In this document: in pieces, positions 25,898 through 35,478 of the stretch
Layout: the number at the start of each line of letters is the position of its first letter
Position numbering within the stretch: the stretch's first letter is position 1
Origin: JAXHMB01 sp034521755
GTDB lineage: Bacteria; Bacteroidota; Rhodothermia; Balneolales; Balneolaceae
Assembly: GCA_034521755.1 (NCBI GenBank)
Contig: JAXHMB010000003.1
Location: 124,001-188,000, forward strand
DNA length: 64,000 bases
Direction of reading: 5' to 3'
Notes under the pieces: generated by a model
Told to the model about the DNA's origin: nothing
The model's database searches: none
The model's input: only the letters and a program-made list of their open reading frames with translations
Program-made: the position numbers and the translations under genes

Positions 25898-26039
25898 TGG
25901 TCAACCTTCTTTTTTTGTACAAATTTGTTAGTTGCTAAGGTAGTAATTTTTGTATTAGGCATAAACTAAAACCTGCATCTTTTAAACGCTCACATACCAA
26001 AAATTGTATTAGTAGTATAACGTTCCAATAAAGCGAATC

Positions 26040-26417
26040 ATGATGAAGAAAAAAACTCGATCTCCGGCCATATCTTCTTTGAAATGGGGTGAAGTAAAAA
26101 CCTCAGACGGCAAAACGTATAAAGATGCCAAACTTTATCCCGGTGGTTCCAGAGCATGGGACTGGAATGAAACAGGCACCCATCACCGGCCCGGCATTTT
26201 ACCTGCAGATGTGCAAGAACTTCTGGACCACAACGCCCAGGTTTTAATTCTTTCAAAAGGTATTAACGAACGACTTCAGACATCTGATGAAACCATTTCC
26301 CTGCTCGAACAAAAAAATATTCCGTACCATATTCTCCAAACCGAGCAGGCAGTTAGTAAGTATAACGATTTACGAAAGGAATATGCCGTTGGAGCCCTCA
26401 TTCATTCAACATGTTAA
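26040..26417 (+). CDS. Mth938/AAMDC-like domain protein
   Basis: A 125-residue protein with SPAISSLKWGEVKTSDGKTY, then YPGGSRAWDWNETGTHH and LQTEQAVSKYN, ending HSTC. These features match the Mth938-like fold and in particular the AAMDC subgroup known from eukaryotes. The wider superfamily also includes NDUFAF3, a complex I assembly factor. The biochemical role is unknown. It lies directly upstream of nuoA on the same strand, 171 nt away; a candidate promoter in that gap suggests separate transcription of nuo. Confidence 0.85.
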   Translation: MMKKKTRSPAISSLKWGEVKTSDGKTYKDAKLYPGGSRAWDWNETGTHHRPGILPADVQELLDHNAQVLILSKGINERLQTSDETISLLEQKNIPYHILQTEQAVSKYNDLRKEYAVGALIHSTC

Positions 26418-26524
26418 TCGTTGCAACAGAAGGGCAATGTTTATATCCAATTTAAATAGACAGCACTCCTAAATCTTTATATGTTTTGTGTACGATAAAT
26501 TCTATATTCTCTGCCTTATTTTCA

Positions 26525-26553
26525 TTGACATTGCTAGCAATTGACGCTAATTT
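26525..26553 (+). promoter_or_regulatory. Putative promoter of the nuo operon
   Basis: TTGACA at 26525-26530 and TAATTT at 26548-26553 are 17 nt apart. The second box also reads TAATTTCT, three of four matches to the TTTG part of the Bacteroidota -7 box. It is 35 nt before the nuoA start. Sequence match only. Confidence 0.4.
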
Positions 26554-26588
26554 CTCGACTCTAACAGAACGACACGAAGATCCTTAAA

Positions 26589-26969
26589 ATGCTCAATAAT
26601 TATTTACCCATTTTGATTCTTGCAGGTGTAGCCATTCTACTGGCTGCCCTGCTCATGGCACTTTCCCGAGTGCTTGGTCCCTACCGCCCCAACAAAAATA
26701 AATTGATGCCTTACGAAAGTGGCATGGATCCAGTTGGGGAAGCACGGGAAAGATATTCCATCAGTTTTTATTTGGTAGCAATGTCATTCATCGTTTTTGA
26801 TCTTGAAGTCGTATTTGTATATCCCTGGGCAGTACAATACTTGGATTTTGGTCCCGGCACGCTTGTATCAATGACTATATTTATTTTAGAACTGTTTGTT
26901 GGGTTGGTTTACCTCATTAAAAAAGGAACGCTCGACTGGGATCTTAAACGCAAAATTTTAGATACTTAA
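26589..26969 (+). CDS. nuoA: NADH-quinone oxidoreductase subunit A
   Basis: Small membrane subunit of complex I, at the junction of the peripheral and membrane arms. The 126 residues have three membrane helices (about 7-27, 62-85, 93-113) and the family motif YESGMDPVGEARERYSISFY (38-57). It is first in nuoABCDEFGH. Confidence 0.96.
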   Translation: MLNNYLPILILAGVAILLAALLMALSRVLGPYRPNKNKLMPYESGMDPVGEARERYSISFYLVAMSFIVFDLEVVFVYPWAVQYLDFGPGTLVSMTIFILELFVGLVYLIKKGTLDWDLKRKILDT

Positions 26970-26980
26970 ACACAAGAATT

Positions 26981-27463
26981 ATGGGTCTGGAAAGTGCACT
27001 AGGAGAAGGTTATCTCACTACAAAAGTTGATACGCTGGTCAATTGGGCTAGATCCAATGCTGCATGGCCAATGCCCATGGGGCTGGCTTGCTGCGCAATT
27101 GAAATGATGGCTTTTGCAGGACCGCGCTACGATGCAGCTCGCTTTGGCTCGGAAGTAATGCGCTTCTCTCCTCGTCAGGCTGATGTTATGATTGTAGCCG
27201 GATGGGTTAATTACAAAATGGCTCATGCCATTCGAAGAATCTGGGACCAAATGCCTGATCCCAAATGGTGTATAGCTATGGGGGCTTGTGCTTCAACAGG
27301 TGGCATGCACCGCTGCTATGGTGTGGTTCAGGGATGTGATAATTTCCTGCCCGTTGATGCATATGTATCCGGATGTCCTCCCCGCCCCGATGCTTTGCTG
27401 CACGCACTGATGAAAATTCAGGACAAAGTACGAACCGAACACTCCGTAATGCTCGATACCTAA
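26981..27463 (+). CDS. nuoB: NADH-quinone oxidoreductase subunit B
   Basis: Carries cluster N2, the last Fe-S centre before quinone. Four cysteine ligands are visible: the pair in LACCAIEMM (about 36-37), one in MGACASTGGM and one in SGCPPRPDAL. The 160 residues are a normal length. The intergenic gap to nuoC is one base. Confidence 0.97.
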   Translation: MGLESALGEGYLTTKVDTLVNWARSNAAWPMPMGLACCAIEMMAFAGPRYDAARFGSEVMRFSPRQADVMIVAGWVNYKMAHAIRRIWDQMPDPKWCIAMGACASTGGMHRCYGVVQGCDNFLPVDAYVSGCPPRPDALLHALMKIQDKVRTEHSVMLDT

Positions 27464-27464
27464 T

Positions 27465-27976
27465 ATGGACTTAGATCTTACAAAAGAATTTCAAAAAGTT
27501 ATAGATGGGCTCACAGAGAATTTCTCTGAAAAGGTACTGAATGTGTATCAGTCAACCGGCGATACTTTTGTATTGGTTAACCCAACAGCTATTGTTGAGA
27601 TCTGCACTTATCTAAAAGAGGAACAGAATTTTATATATCTGGCTGATGTCTTCGGTGCTGATAATTTTACAGCCGAAAACAGGTTTGAAGTCATATACAA
27701 CATGGCTTCGCTGAAAGACCAAATTCGTTTGTTCGTAAAAGTGCAGCTCGAGGAAAATGAGCCAACTGTTGCATCAGTTACCGGTGTTTGGAAATCAGCC
27801 AACTGGTACGAACGGGAAGTCTATGATATGTTTGGCATCACCTTTACCGATCATCCCGACATGCGCAGAATTTATATGCCGGAAGATTATGAATACTTCC
27901 CATGCGCAAAGAGTTTCCTCTTCTTGGTATTCCGGGCTCCATTGAATTGCCAAATACAACCCCTGACATCGAATAG
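27465..27976 (+). pseudogene. nuoC: NADH-quinone oxidoreductase subunit C, one frameshift near the 3' end
   Basis: Peripheral-arm 30-kDa subunit. Residues 1-145 read normally (DVFGADN, SANWYEREVYDMFGITFTDH, RRIYMPEDYEYFP). At the C run 27899-27901 one base seems missing: the original frame runs on to a nonsense tail ending at 28001, whereas the shifted frame reads MRKEFPLLGIPGSIELPNTT-PDIE and stops at 27976. That is the expected NuoC ending, 2 nt before the nuoD ATG. Very probably a homopolymer sequencing error; the gene should be functional at about 170 residues. Confidence 0.9.
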
Positions 27977-27978
27977 GT

Positions 27979-29268
27979 ATGAGTCAAGATATTATAAATA
28001 AGGTAACGCCTACATTCTTTAAGGAGCACCAGGAGTCTATCTATCAAGCTCTTGAAGATAAACATACTACCATTGAAGATATTGAAGATGCTGATCCGCT
28101 CAATACCAAAATGATATTGAACATGGGTCCCCAGCACCCTGCTACACACGGCGTACTGCGCCTTATTCTTCAGCTTAATGGTGAGGTCATTGAAAAGACA
28201 AAAGTTGATGTTGGCTACCTTCACCGAGGTGTCGAAAAAATTGCAGAAAATAAGACCTACCAAGAATTCATGCCCTATACAGACCGCATGGATTATCTTG
28301 CCCCTTACAGCAATAATGTAGCTCTGTGTACAGCAGTTGAAAAAATAGCACAAGTGGAAGTACCAGAACGTGCTCATTACATCCGTATGATTGGATGTGA
28401 GCTGGCCCGTATTTCTTCGCACCTTCTGTGGCTGGGTACTATGGTGATGGATGCCGGCGCTGTTTCTTTCTTTATTTGGACATTCCGTGAGCGCGAAAAA
28501 CTGTATGATATTTTTGACAACTTTGGCGGACACCGTTTCACTATTTCGCATTCCAGAATTGGCGGTGTAGCTAACGACCTCACGGAAGATTGTATGGCAA
28601 TGATTAAAGACTTTGTCAGCGACTTCCCCGATGAACTTGATGGCTGGCATGGGCTTTTAGACCGCAACAGGATTTTTATTGACAGAAACGAGGATGTTGG
28701 CGTCCTGAAGACAGAAGATGCGCTCGAATTAGGGGCTACGGGGCCAACACTGCGTGCTTCCGGTTATGCCTATGATATGCGAAAGGTTAGTCCCTATGCC
28801 CGATACGACCAGGTAGATTTTGAAGTACCCACTCGTTTAGAAGGCGACAACCTCGCACGCTATTATGTACGAATGGAAGAGATGCAGGAAAGCATCCGCA
28901 TTATCAACCAATGTTTGGATAAGCTACCAAAAGGGCCGGTACGAACGGACAATGCCAAGCAGGCATACCCTTCTAAAGATGAGGTATATTACTCTATGGA
29001 GGGGATGATCCATGACTTTATGATGACCGATACCGGTATCTGTCCACCCGAAGGAGCCGAAAGTTACCACGCTGTTGAAGGCCCAAAGGGTGAACTGGGA
29101 TATTATATTAAAAGTGATGGTACCGGGCATCCCTGGCGATTGAAAATCAACTCCCCCTCCTTCCATAACCTACAGCTGCTGGAAAGGATACTGGATGGAG
29201 AAATGGTAGCCGATACCGTTGTAATTATCGGTGGTGTTGACCCGGTAATGGGTGAAGCAGATAAATAA
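27979..29268 (+). CDS. nuoD: NADH-quinone oxidoreductase subunit D
   Basis: 49-kDa subunit that lines the quinone pocket. The 429 residues include MGPQHPATHGVLRL (about 50-63), GYLHRGVEKIAE, RIGGVANDL and DPVMGEADK at the C-terminus. It is a separate protein, not fused with NuoC as in E. coli. The start lies 2 nt after the repaired nuoC stop. Confidence 0.97.
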   Translation: MSQDIINKVTPTFFKEHQESIYQALEDKHTTIEDIEDADPLNTKMILNMGPQHPATHGVLRLILQLNGEVIEKTKVDVGYLHRGVEKIAENKTYQEFMPYTDRMDYLAPYSNNVALCTAVEKIAQVEVPERAHYIRMIGCELARISSHLLWLGTMVMDAGAVSFFIWTFREREKLYDIFDNFGGHRFTISHSRIGGVANDLTEDCMAMIKDFVSDFPDELDGWHGLLDRNRIFIDRNEDVGVLKTEDALELGATGPTLRASGYAYDMRKVSPYARYDQVDFEVPTRLEGDNLARYYVRMEEMQESIRIINQCLDKLPKGPVRTDNAKQAYPSKDEVYYSMEGMIHDFMMTDTGICPPEGAESYHAVEGPKGELGYYIKSDGTGHPWRLKINSPSFHNLQLLERILDGEMVADTVVIIGGVDPVMGEADK

Positions 29269-29302
29269 TTTTGAGTATTGAACATTAAATTAGCTAAACA
29301 AA

Positions 29303-29851
29303 ATGGCTGAACTGTCATTTACTAAAGAAGAAATAAAAGAGATCGATCAGATCAGGGCGAAGTTCCCTACTGCAAAGGCGGCGACACTGCAAGTACTGTG
29401 GGTAGCTCAGCGCAAATATGGTCATGTAGAACCGCCGGTACAAAAGTTGGTAGCAGAAACACTGGAACTTCCTGCTTCTCATGTTCATGGTGTAGCTTCT
29501 TTCTATACCCAGTATTACAAAGAAGAGATGGGAAAATTTGTGCTTGATGTCTGCACCTGTCTAAGCTGTCAGCTTTGTGGAGGCTATGAAATTTTGCACC
29601 ATTTAGAAGATGAGCTTGGAATTAAAGCCGGCGAAACAACCGATGATGGCATGTTCAGCATTCAAGAGGTTGAATGTCTGGGCGCTTGTGGATATGCCCC
29701 AATGCTTCAGCTCACAAACGGTGTGTATGTGAACAACCTGACTAAAGAAAAAGCTGATAAATTGATTAAAAACTTGAAAGAAGGCAAGATGCCTGACTTC
29801 GAATCAAATCCCATGCCCAAACTGGAAAAACGAAATCAAGCTGCATCGTAA
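29303..29851 (+). CDS. nuoE: NADH-quinone oxidoreductase subunit E
   Basis: 24-kDa thioredoxin-like subunit with the N1a [2Fe-2S] cluster. The 182 residues have DVCTCLSCQLCGG (82-94) and ECLGACGYAP (124-133), which hold the four ligands. The first block carries four cysteines instead of two, an unusual surplus. The C-terminus has a 25-residue polar extension. nuoF follows after 2 nt. Confidence 0.96.
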   Translation: MAELSFTKEEIKEIDQIRAKFPTAKAATLQVLWVAQRKYGHVEPPVQKLVAETLELPASHVHGVASFYTQYYKEEMGKFVLDVCTCLSCQLCGGYEILHHLEDELGIKAGETTDDGMFSIQEVECLGACGYAPMLQLTNGVYVNNLTKEKADKLIKNLKEGKMPDFESNPMPKLEKRNQAAS

Positions 29852-29853
29852 TT

Positions 29854-31146
29854 ATGGCTCAAGACTGGAGAAACTTCGAACCGCTTCTTATTCCTGATAT
29901 TCCAAATTTGGAGAATATTGAGGTATACCAAGAAAATGATGGGTATAAAGCTTTAAGAGATATACTAAATGCCAAGGATGATACCTGGACACGTGAGAAC
30001 GTGACCAATGAAGTTAAGGAGGCCAATATTCGCGGTCGCGGCGGTGCCGGTTTCAATGCAGGACTCAAGTGGAGTTTCATGCCCAAGCCTGATGGTGGTC
30101 CCCGTTATCTGGCATGCAATGGTGACGAATCAGAGCCCGGCACTTTTAAAGACCGAAAGATATTTGAATACAATCCACACCTTTTTATAGAGGGTGCAAT
30201 TATTGCGGCATATGCCATGAGCGTTGATACCATTTATGTATATATTCGCGGTGAATATATTTCTTGGGTCCATATGCTGCAAAAAGCAGTTGATGATGCC
30301 TACGAAAAGGGATATCTCGGCGAAAACATACTGGACAAAGGCGTAGATATTGATATGCACCTTACTTATGGTGCCGGGGCCTATATTTGTGGTGAGGAAA
30401 CCGCCATGCTTGAATCTCTCGAAGGTAAGCGCGGTTATCCACGCACAAAGCCTCCCTTTCCTGCACAAAACGGATTGTGGGGTCGTCCAACTACTATCAA
30501 TAACATTGAAACACTGGCCAATGTGCCTTTAGTCATTAACAATGGAGCCCAATGGTACAAAGATATTGGAGTTGAAAATCATCCAGGACCTGTACTCTAC
30601 GGTATTTCGGGGCATGTTAAAAATCCCGGTGTCTACGAATTGCCATCCGGTGTTCCCGTGCTTGATTTGATTAATGAAGTAGCAGGAGGCATTCGCGGAG
30701 ATAAGAAACTAAAAGCTTTGATACCCGGAGGATCATCTACCCCCGTATTGCGGGCCGACCAGCTTGAAGGTGTTACTATGGATGCTGATTCTATGCGTGA
30801 AGCAGGTTCCATGATGGGAACAGCCGGCATGGTAGTTATGGATGAGGATACTGATATGGTTGATGTACTGTGGCGCATTTCTCACTTTTATCATCATGAG
30901 TCATGCGGTCAATGTACACCCTGCCGGGATGGAACCGGCTGGCTGGAAAAAGTTTTATTACGAATTAAGAATGGTGAAGGAGAAATCAAAGATCTAGACC
31001 TATTGCTTGATCTCACTACACAGATGGAGGGCCGCACAATTTGTGCTCTGGCTGATGCTGCCGCTTGGCCGGTACGTCATACCATCAACAGATTCAGAGA
31101 TGAATTTGAAGCAAAATGTAAAAAATCAGTGCATGCTGTTGCATGA
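29854..31146 (+). CDS. nuoF: NADH-quinone oxidoreductase subunit F
   Basis: 51-kDa subunit that binds NADH, FMN and cluster N3. The 430 residues contain the NADH loop GRGGAGFNAGLKW (about 61-73), the FMN loop GAGAYICGEETAMLESLEGK and the cluster ligands HESCGQCTPCRDG, with the fourth Cys in RTICALADA. All cofactor motifs are complete. Confidence 0.97.
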   Translation: MAQDWRNFEPLLIPDIPNLENIEVYQENDGYKALRDILNAKDDTWTRENVTNEVKEANIRGRGGAGFNAGLKWSFMPKPDGGPRYLACNGDESEPGTFKDRKIFEYNPHLFIEGAIIAAYAMSVDTIYVYIRGEYISWVHMLQKAVDDAYEKGYLGENILDKGVDIDMHLTYGAGAYICGEETAMLESLEGKRGYPRTKPPFPAQNGLWGRPTTINNIETLANVPLVINNGAQWYKDIGVENHPGPVLYGISGHVKNPGVYELPSGVPVLDLINEVAGGIRGDKKLKALIPGGSSTPVLRADQLEGVTMDADSMREAGSMMGTAGMVVMDEDTDMVDVLWRISHFYHHESCGQCTPCRDGTGWLEKVLLRIKNGEGEIKDLDLLLDLTTQMEGRTICALADAAAWPVRHTINRFRDEFEAKCKKSVHAVA

Positions 31147-31232
31147 GCTAAATTCCAATAATCAAATACGAATAACAGATAATTTTAATAGATCTGTTGT
31201 TTGTAATTTGCAATTTGACAATTAAAGAAGAT

Positions 31233-32969
31233 ATGCCTGAAGTATTTATTGACGGTGAACGTTACGAATTTGAAGGAGACCATATGGCCCTCCAGTATAT
31301 GCTGGATATGGGCAAAGAAGTTCCTTTCTTCTGCTATCATCCATCAATGTCTATTCCGGCCAACTGCCGACAGTGTATGGTAAAAGCCGGACAGTATATG
31401 AAGGATGATGAGACCGGTGAATATGAGCTGGATGAAAATGGTGAACGCAAAATTCGATGGTTCCCTAAAATGCAAACTTCATGTTCGCTAAAACTTTCTG
31501 ATGGGATGGTCATCCAGACACAAGAGACATCCGACGAAGCGGAACGCGCTCAGAAAGATAATCTTGAGTTTATACTTGTTAATCATCCGCTTGACTGCCC
31601 GATTTGCGATCAGGCCGGCGAATGTCCGCTCCAAATTCAAACTTATAAATACGGTCCCGAAGGCAGCCGATTTGAAGTTAAGAAAGTACACAAACCCAAG
31701 CGTATTGATCTCGGCCCACGAGTTACGCTGGATGCTGAACGATGCATTAACTGTACCCGCTGTGTACGATTTACCGAGGAAATTAGTGAAACTCATCAGC
31801 TGACTATTATTTCTCGTGGTGATAAAAATTATCCGGCTGCCGCACCCAGCCAGCCTTTTGATGATCCTTATTCACTGAATACTGTTGACATCTGCCCTGT
31901 TGGAGCTCTTACTTCAACCGATTTTAGATTTAAGGCTCGTGTCTGGGAAATGAATCAAACGCCCAGCATTGATGTCACCAATGGCAAGGGCTGTAATATT
32001 GACCTGTGGACAAGGGATAATCAGGTATTGCGTATCACGCCACGTCAAAATGAAGAAGTAAATAGTTACTGGATGCCCGACGAAGGCCGGGAAGCCTACA
32101 CAAAGTTTAATGAGAACCGTGTATCCCGCCCTTCCATAAAACTGGATGGCAACAATCAATCCAACACTTCATGGAACAATGCAATTGAAACTTTTGCAGA
32201 GGTTCTGGAAGCTCATGATTCTAATGACATTGTAGTAATAGGCAGCCCTCATGCTTCAGTAGAGGAAAATTACAGTTTTAACAAGTTTTTCAATCTCCTG
32301 GGAGTATCAAACGCCAAGTTCACCCCTCATATCATTGATGGATATGGCGATGATTTCCTTATCACTGATGATCAGGCACCGAATACCAATGGTTGTCGCC
32401 TGCTGAACTTGGATGAGTCAGATGCAGCTTCACTTAACACAGCTGTAAGTAATGCTAAAGTAGTAATTATTCTTTCTGATGACTTAGTAGGACGTGATGT
32501 CATAGATACTTCAAGTCTGGAAAATCCTTTTGTTATTTCACTGGCAACTAACCAGACTGAAACAGCAAAAGCTTCAGACTTGGTAATACCCATTACTTGC
32601 GTAGCAGAACATGCTGCAAGTTATGTAAATGTTGATGGGAGAATTCAACGATCTTTCCCGGCAAAAGAAACCAAGTATGAAAATCGAAGACTTAACCTGG
32701 AAATGTCTGAAGGTCGCCTCGATCGTTATGGAACTAATTTTGACAACTGGGTGACTGAAGAAAATAAGGTCGACTGCCTACCGGTTTGGGAGTTTTTGAG
32801 CAAGTTGGCTGATCGGCTTGGCTTGGATTATAAATATGAACAGTCCAGAACTATAATTACTGAGATTGCCAGCCAAATAGAACCTTTTGAAGGGATCAAC
32901 TTTGAACGGATGGATCAGGAAAACGGGATACAACTCCCTCTTCAACAAACTGAAATAAAGCAAGACTAA
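31233..32969 (+). CDS. nuoG: NADH-quinone oxidoreductase subunit G (short type)
   Basis: 75-kDa-type subunit of the peripheral arm. I start at MPEVFIDGERYEF, preceded by AAAGAAG. The 578 residues hold the N1b ligands (FFCYHP, NCRQC), the His/Cys set of N5 (NHPLDCPICDQAGECPL), and N4 (CINCTRCVRF with DICPVGAL). The region where N7 ligands sit in E. coli-type NuoG reads SIDVTNGKGCNIDLW, with a single Cys, so N7 is absent. The C-terminal molybdopterin-like domain is reduced, which explains the length below the 800-900 residues of the E. coli type. Confidence 0.93.
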   Translation: MPEVFIDGERYEFEGDHMALQYMLDMGKEVPFFCYHPSMSIPANCRQCMVKAGQYMKDDETGEYELDENGERKIRWFPKMQTSCSLKLSDGMVIQTQETSDEAERAQKDNLEFILVNHPLDCPICDQAGECPLQIQTYKYGPEGSRFEVKKVHKPKRIDLGPRVTLDAERCINCTRCVRFTEEISETHQLTIISRGDKNYPAAAPSQPFDDPYSLNTVDICPVGALTSTDFRFKARVWEMNQTPSIDVTNGKGCNIDLWTRDNQVLRITPRQNEEVNSYWMPDEGREAYTKFNENRVSRPSIKLDGNNQSNTSWNNAIETFAEVLEAHDSNDIVVIGSPHASVEENYSFNKFFNLLGVSNAKFTPHIIDGYGDDFLITDDQAPNTNGCRLLNLDESDAASLNTAVSNAKVVIILSDDLVGRDVIDTSSLENPFVISLATNQTETAKASDLVIPITCVAEHAASYVNVDGRIQRSFPAKETKYENRRLNLEMSEGRLDRYGTNFDNWVTEENKVDCLPVWEFLSKLADRLGLDYKYEQSRTIITEIASQIEPFEGINFERMDQENGIQLPLQQTEIKQD

Positions 32970-32992
32970 CATAATTTTTATTTGAGAATTAC

Positions 32993-34006
32993 ATGGAGCC
33001 TGTAACAACTACTTCATATATCGTATTGGGAACAGCAGCATTTATGATGCTCAACTCTGCTGCACTTACTGTATATGCAGAGCGCCGTATTGCCGCTTTT
33101 ATTCAAAATCGAGTGGGTCCCAATCGCGTTGGTCCACTGGGACTACTTCAGCCTATTGCGGATGTTCTAAAACTGATTCTAAAAGAAGATGTAACTCCCA
33201 GTAAAGGCTTCAAGACTATTCATGCCATTGCTCCCATGATACCCGTAATTACGGCTCTGATGACAGTCGCCGTAATACCTTTTGGGGATGGCTTGTATGC
33301 AACTGACATCAATGCCGGGGTACTTTATCTTTTGGCTATGACTTCGCTTGGAGTATATGGTGTAACCCTTGCCGGGTGGGCCTCAAACAGTAAGTATTCG
33401 CTTCTGGGGGGATTGAGAGCCGCCGCCCAAATGATTAGCTATGAATTGCCTATGGGCATGGCTATTGCCTCTTGTGTACTCTTTGCATCATCGTTGAGCA
33501 TGTTGGATATTGCAAGTTCTCAAGAATTTTGGTGGAATATTTTCCGGAATCCTGTAGCAGCCGTCATTTTTATTGTAGCAGCTTTTGCCGAAGCCAACCG
33601 CACACCATTTGATCTTGTGGAGGCTGAACAGGAATTGGTAGGTGGATTTCATACCGAATACAGCTCTATGAAGTTTGGAATGTTTTTTCTGGCTGAATAC
33701 ATGCACGTTGTTATTGGCAGTATGCTTATCACAACTTTTTTCTTTGGAAGCTACCACCTGCCCTTTGCCGGATACTGGCTGCCTGAAATGAGCACTACAT
33801 GGAAGGCTGTGCTGGACGTAGGCGTCTTTACTGCTAAAACTCTTTTCTGGGTCTTTGTTTACATCTGGGTTCGTTGGACTATTCCCAGATTTAAATACAA
33901 CCAGGTAATGAAGCTTGGTTGGAAACGCATGCTGCCTATCAGCATTTTCAACTTCATAGCACTGGCTGTCATTGTTTATTTCTGGCACACTATGGTTATA
34001 GGCTAA
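32993..34006 (+). CDS. nuoH: NADH-quinone oxidoreductase subunit H
   Basis: Membrane subunit next to the quinone chamber. The 337 residues have about eight helices. AERRIAAFIQNRVGPNRVGPLGLLQ is split by its usual conserved Arg/Gly positions at 23-47, and EANRTPFDLVEAEQELVGGF is the loop facing NuoB/D. It is the last nuo gene here; nuoI to nuoN do not follow and must be elsewhere if complex I is complete. Confidence 0.97.
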   Translation: MEPVTTTSYIVLGTAAFMMLNSAALTVYAERRIAAFIQNRVGPNRVGPLGLLQPIADVLKLILKEDVTPSKGFKTIHAIAPMIPVITALMTVAVIPFGDGLYATDINAGVLYLLAMTSLGVYGVTLAGWASNSKYSLLGGLRAAAQMISYELPMGMAIASCVLFASSLSMLDIASSQEFWWNIFRNPVAAVIFIVAAFAEANRTPFDLVEAEQELVGGFHTEYSSMKFGMFFLAEYMHVVIGSMLITTFFFGSYHLPFAGYWLPEMSTTWKAVLDVGVFTAKTLFWVFVYIWVRWTIPRFKYNQVMKLGWKRMLPISIFNFIALAVIVYFWHTMVIG

Positions 34007-34139
34007 TATTCATTGCGATCTACACGGATCTTATCTACTTAAAGCTTCAGCATAGTTATCCTTTGTCTAACTTGCGTGTTCTCTTTTCTTCACTCTTTAG
34101 CATCTATCATTAAATGACCAGTATGCTGATAGAACTATT

Positions 34140-35474
34140 ATGAAACGTGTTGCACTTACAACACTGGGCTGCAAGCTCAATTATTCTGAGACTCTTACCA
34201 TACAACGAGACTTTGAAAAAGAGGGTTATCAAATAACTGATTTTGATAATGAAGCAGATATCTATGTCATCAACACCTGTTCAGTAACCCAAAGTGCCAA
34301 CAGTACCTGCCGAAAAACGGTACGTCAGGCGCTACGCAAAAACCCGGAAGCTTTTGTTGCAGTTGTAGGTTGTTACGCCCAGCTGGAACCCAATGAAATT
34401 GCAGAAATTGATGGGGTAGATACGGTCCTTGGAGCTAAAAACAAATTCAATCTGCTTGATATTTTTGATACTTTTGAAAAGCGCAATGAGCCTGTTGTCT
34501 ATAACTCTGATGTCAACGAAACAGTAGATTTTCATAACGCTTTTTCTGCCGATGACCGAACCCGAGCCTTTCTCAAAGTGCAGGATGGCTGTAGCTATAA
34601 CTGCTCATTTTGTACTATCCCATTGGCACGTGGTAAAAGCCGAAGTCCGGAAATAAGCACAGTTATTAAGAATGCTAAACATCTCGTTCAGGATGGATTT
34701 AAAGAAATTGTCGTTACCGGTGTAAACGCAGGAGATTTTGGGCGCGGCACCGATGAAGATTTTTTTATGCTCATCCAAAAATTGGATCAAGTTGACGGAC
34801 TGAAACGCATTCGTTTTTCTTCTGTTGAGCCCAACTTAATGCATGAAGATATTATTCGGTTTTCAGCTGAGTCCAACAAGATTCAGCCACACTTTCACAT
34901 GCCCCTGCAAAGCGGAAGTGATAAAATGCTTGGGTTAATGCGTCGGCGTTATCAGTCTGATCTTTACCGTCAACGTGTGGAGCTTATCCGAGAACTGATG
35001 CCCGATGCTGCTATAGGCGTTGATGTAATCACCGGCCACCCGGGAGAAACAGATGAACTCTTCCAGGAATCTTTTGATTTTATAGACAACCTGCCTGTTT
35101 CCTATCTGCATGTATTTACCTATTCAGAACGACCAAACACCCACGCTCTAAATATTGAACCGGAAGTACAAGATAGTGTTCGTAAAGATCGTACCCATAA
35201 ACTTCGCAGGCTTTCCAAGAAAAAACGTTATCAATTTGATACCCAATACACCGGAGAAGTTCGTCCCGTATTATTTGAAGAACCCAAAGATAACGGCATC
35301 ATGTACGGTTGGACAAACAACTATGTGCGGGTGGGTATTCCGGCCAACCCTCAATATGAAAACAAAATTCTTCCTGTTAAATTGGGCGAACGAGCAAAGG
35401 GTGATTATCTGATTGGCACTTTAACAAAACAGGCACAACAGGAAGAACAAGTTATTGCAGAACTCGTGGGGTAA
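34140..35474 (+). CDS. mtaB: tRNA t6A37 methylthiotransferase (MtaB type)
   Basis: Radical-SAM enzyme that converts t6A37 to ms2t6A37 in tRNAs reading ANN codons. The 444 residues have the N-terminal UPF0004 domain with Cys11, Cys47 and Cys78 for the auxiliary cluster, then the radical SAM motif GCSYNCSFC (Cys151, 155, 158) and a C-terminal TRAM-like region. The motif TLGCKLNYSE favours MtaB over MiaB or RimO. It follows nuoH by 133 nt and overlaps no gene. Confidence 0.93.
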   Translation: MKRVALTTLGCKLNYSETLTIQRDFEKEGYQITDFDNEADIYVINTCSVTQSANSTCRKTVRQALRKNPEAFVAVVGCYAQLEPNEIAEIDGVDTVLGAKNKFNLLDIFDTFEKRNEPVVYNSDVNETVDFHNAFSADDRTRAFLKVQDGCSYNCSFCTIPLARGKSRSPEISTVIKNAKHLVQDGFKEIVVTGVNAGDFGRGTDEDFFMLIQKLDQVDGLKRIRFSSVEPNLMHEDIIRFSAESNKIQPHFHMPLQSGSDKMLGLMRRRYQSDLYRQRVELIRELMPDAAIGVDVITGHPGETDELFQESFDFIDNLPVSYLHVFTYSERPNTHALNIEPEVQDSVRKDRTHKLRRLSKKKRYQFDTQYTGEVRPVLFEEPKDNGIMYGWTNNYVRVGIPANPQYENKILPVKLGERAKGDYLIGTLTKQAQQEEQVIAELVG

Positions 35475-35478
35475 AAAT

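Noticed and set aside
27844..28650. A 268-codon open frame on the minus strand opposite nuoC/nuoD
   Set aside because: It is antisense to strongly conserved nuoD, has no family similarity, and such long antisense frames arise by codon bias.
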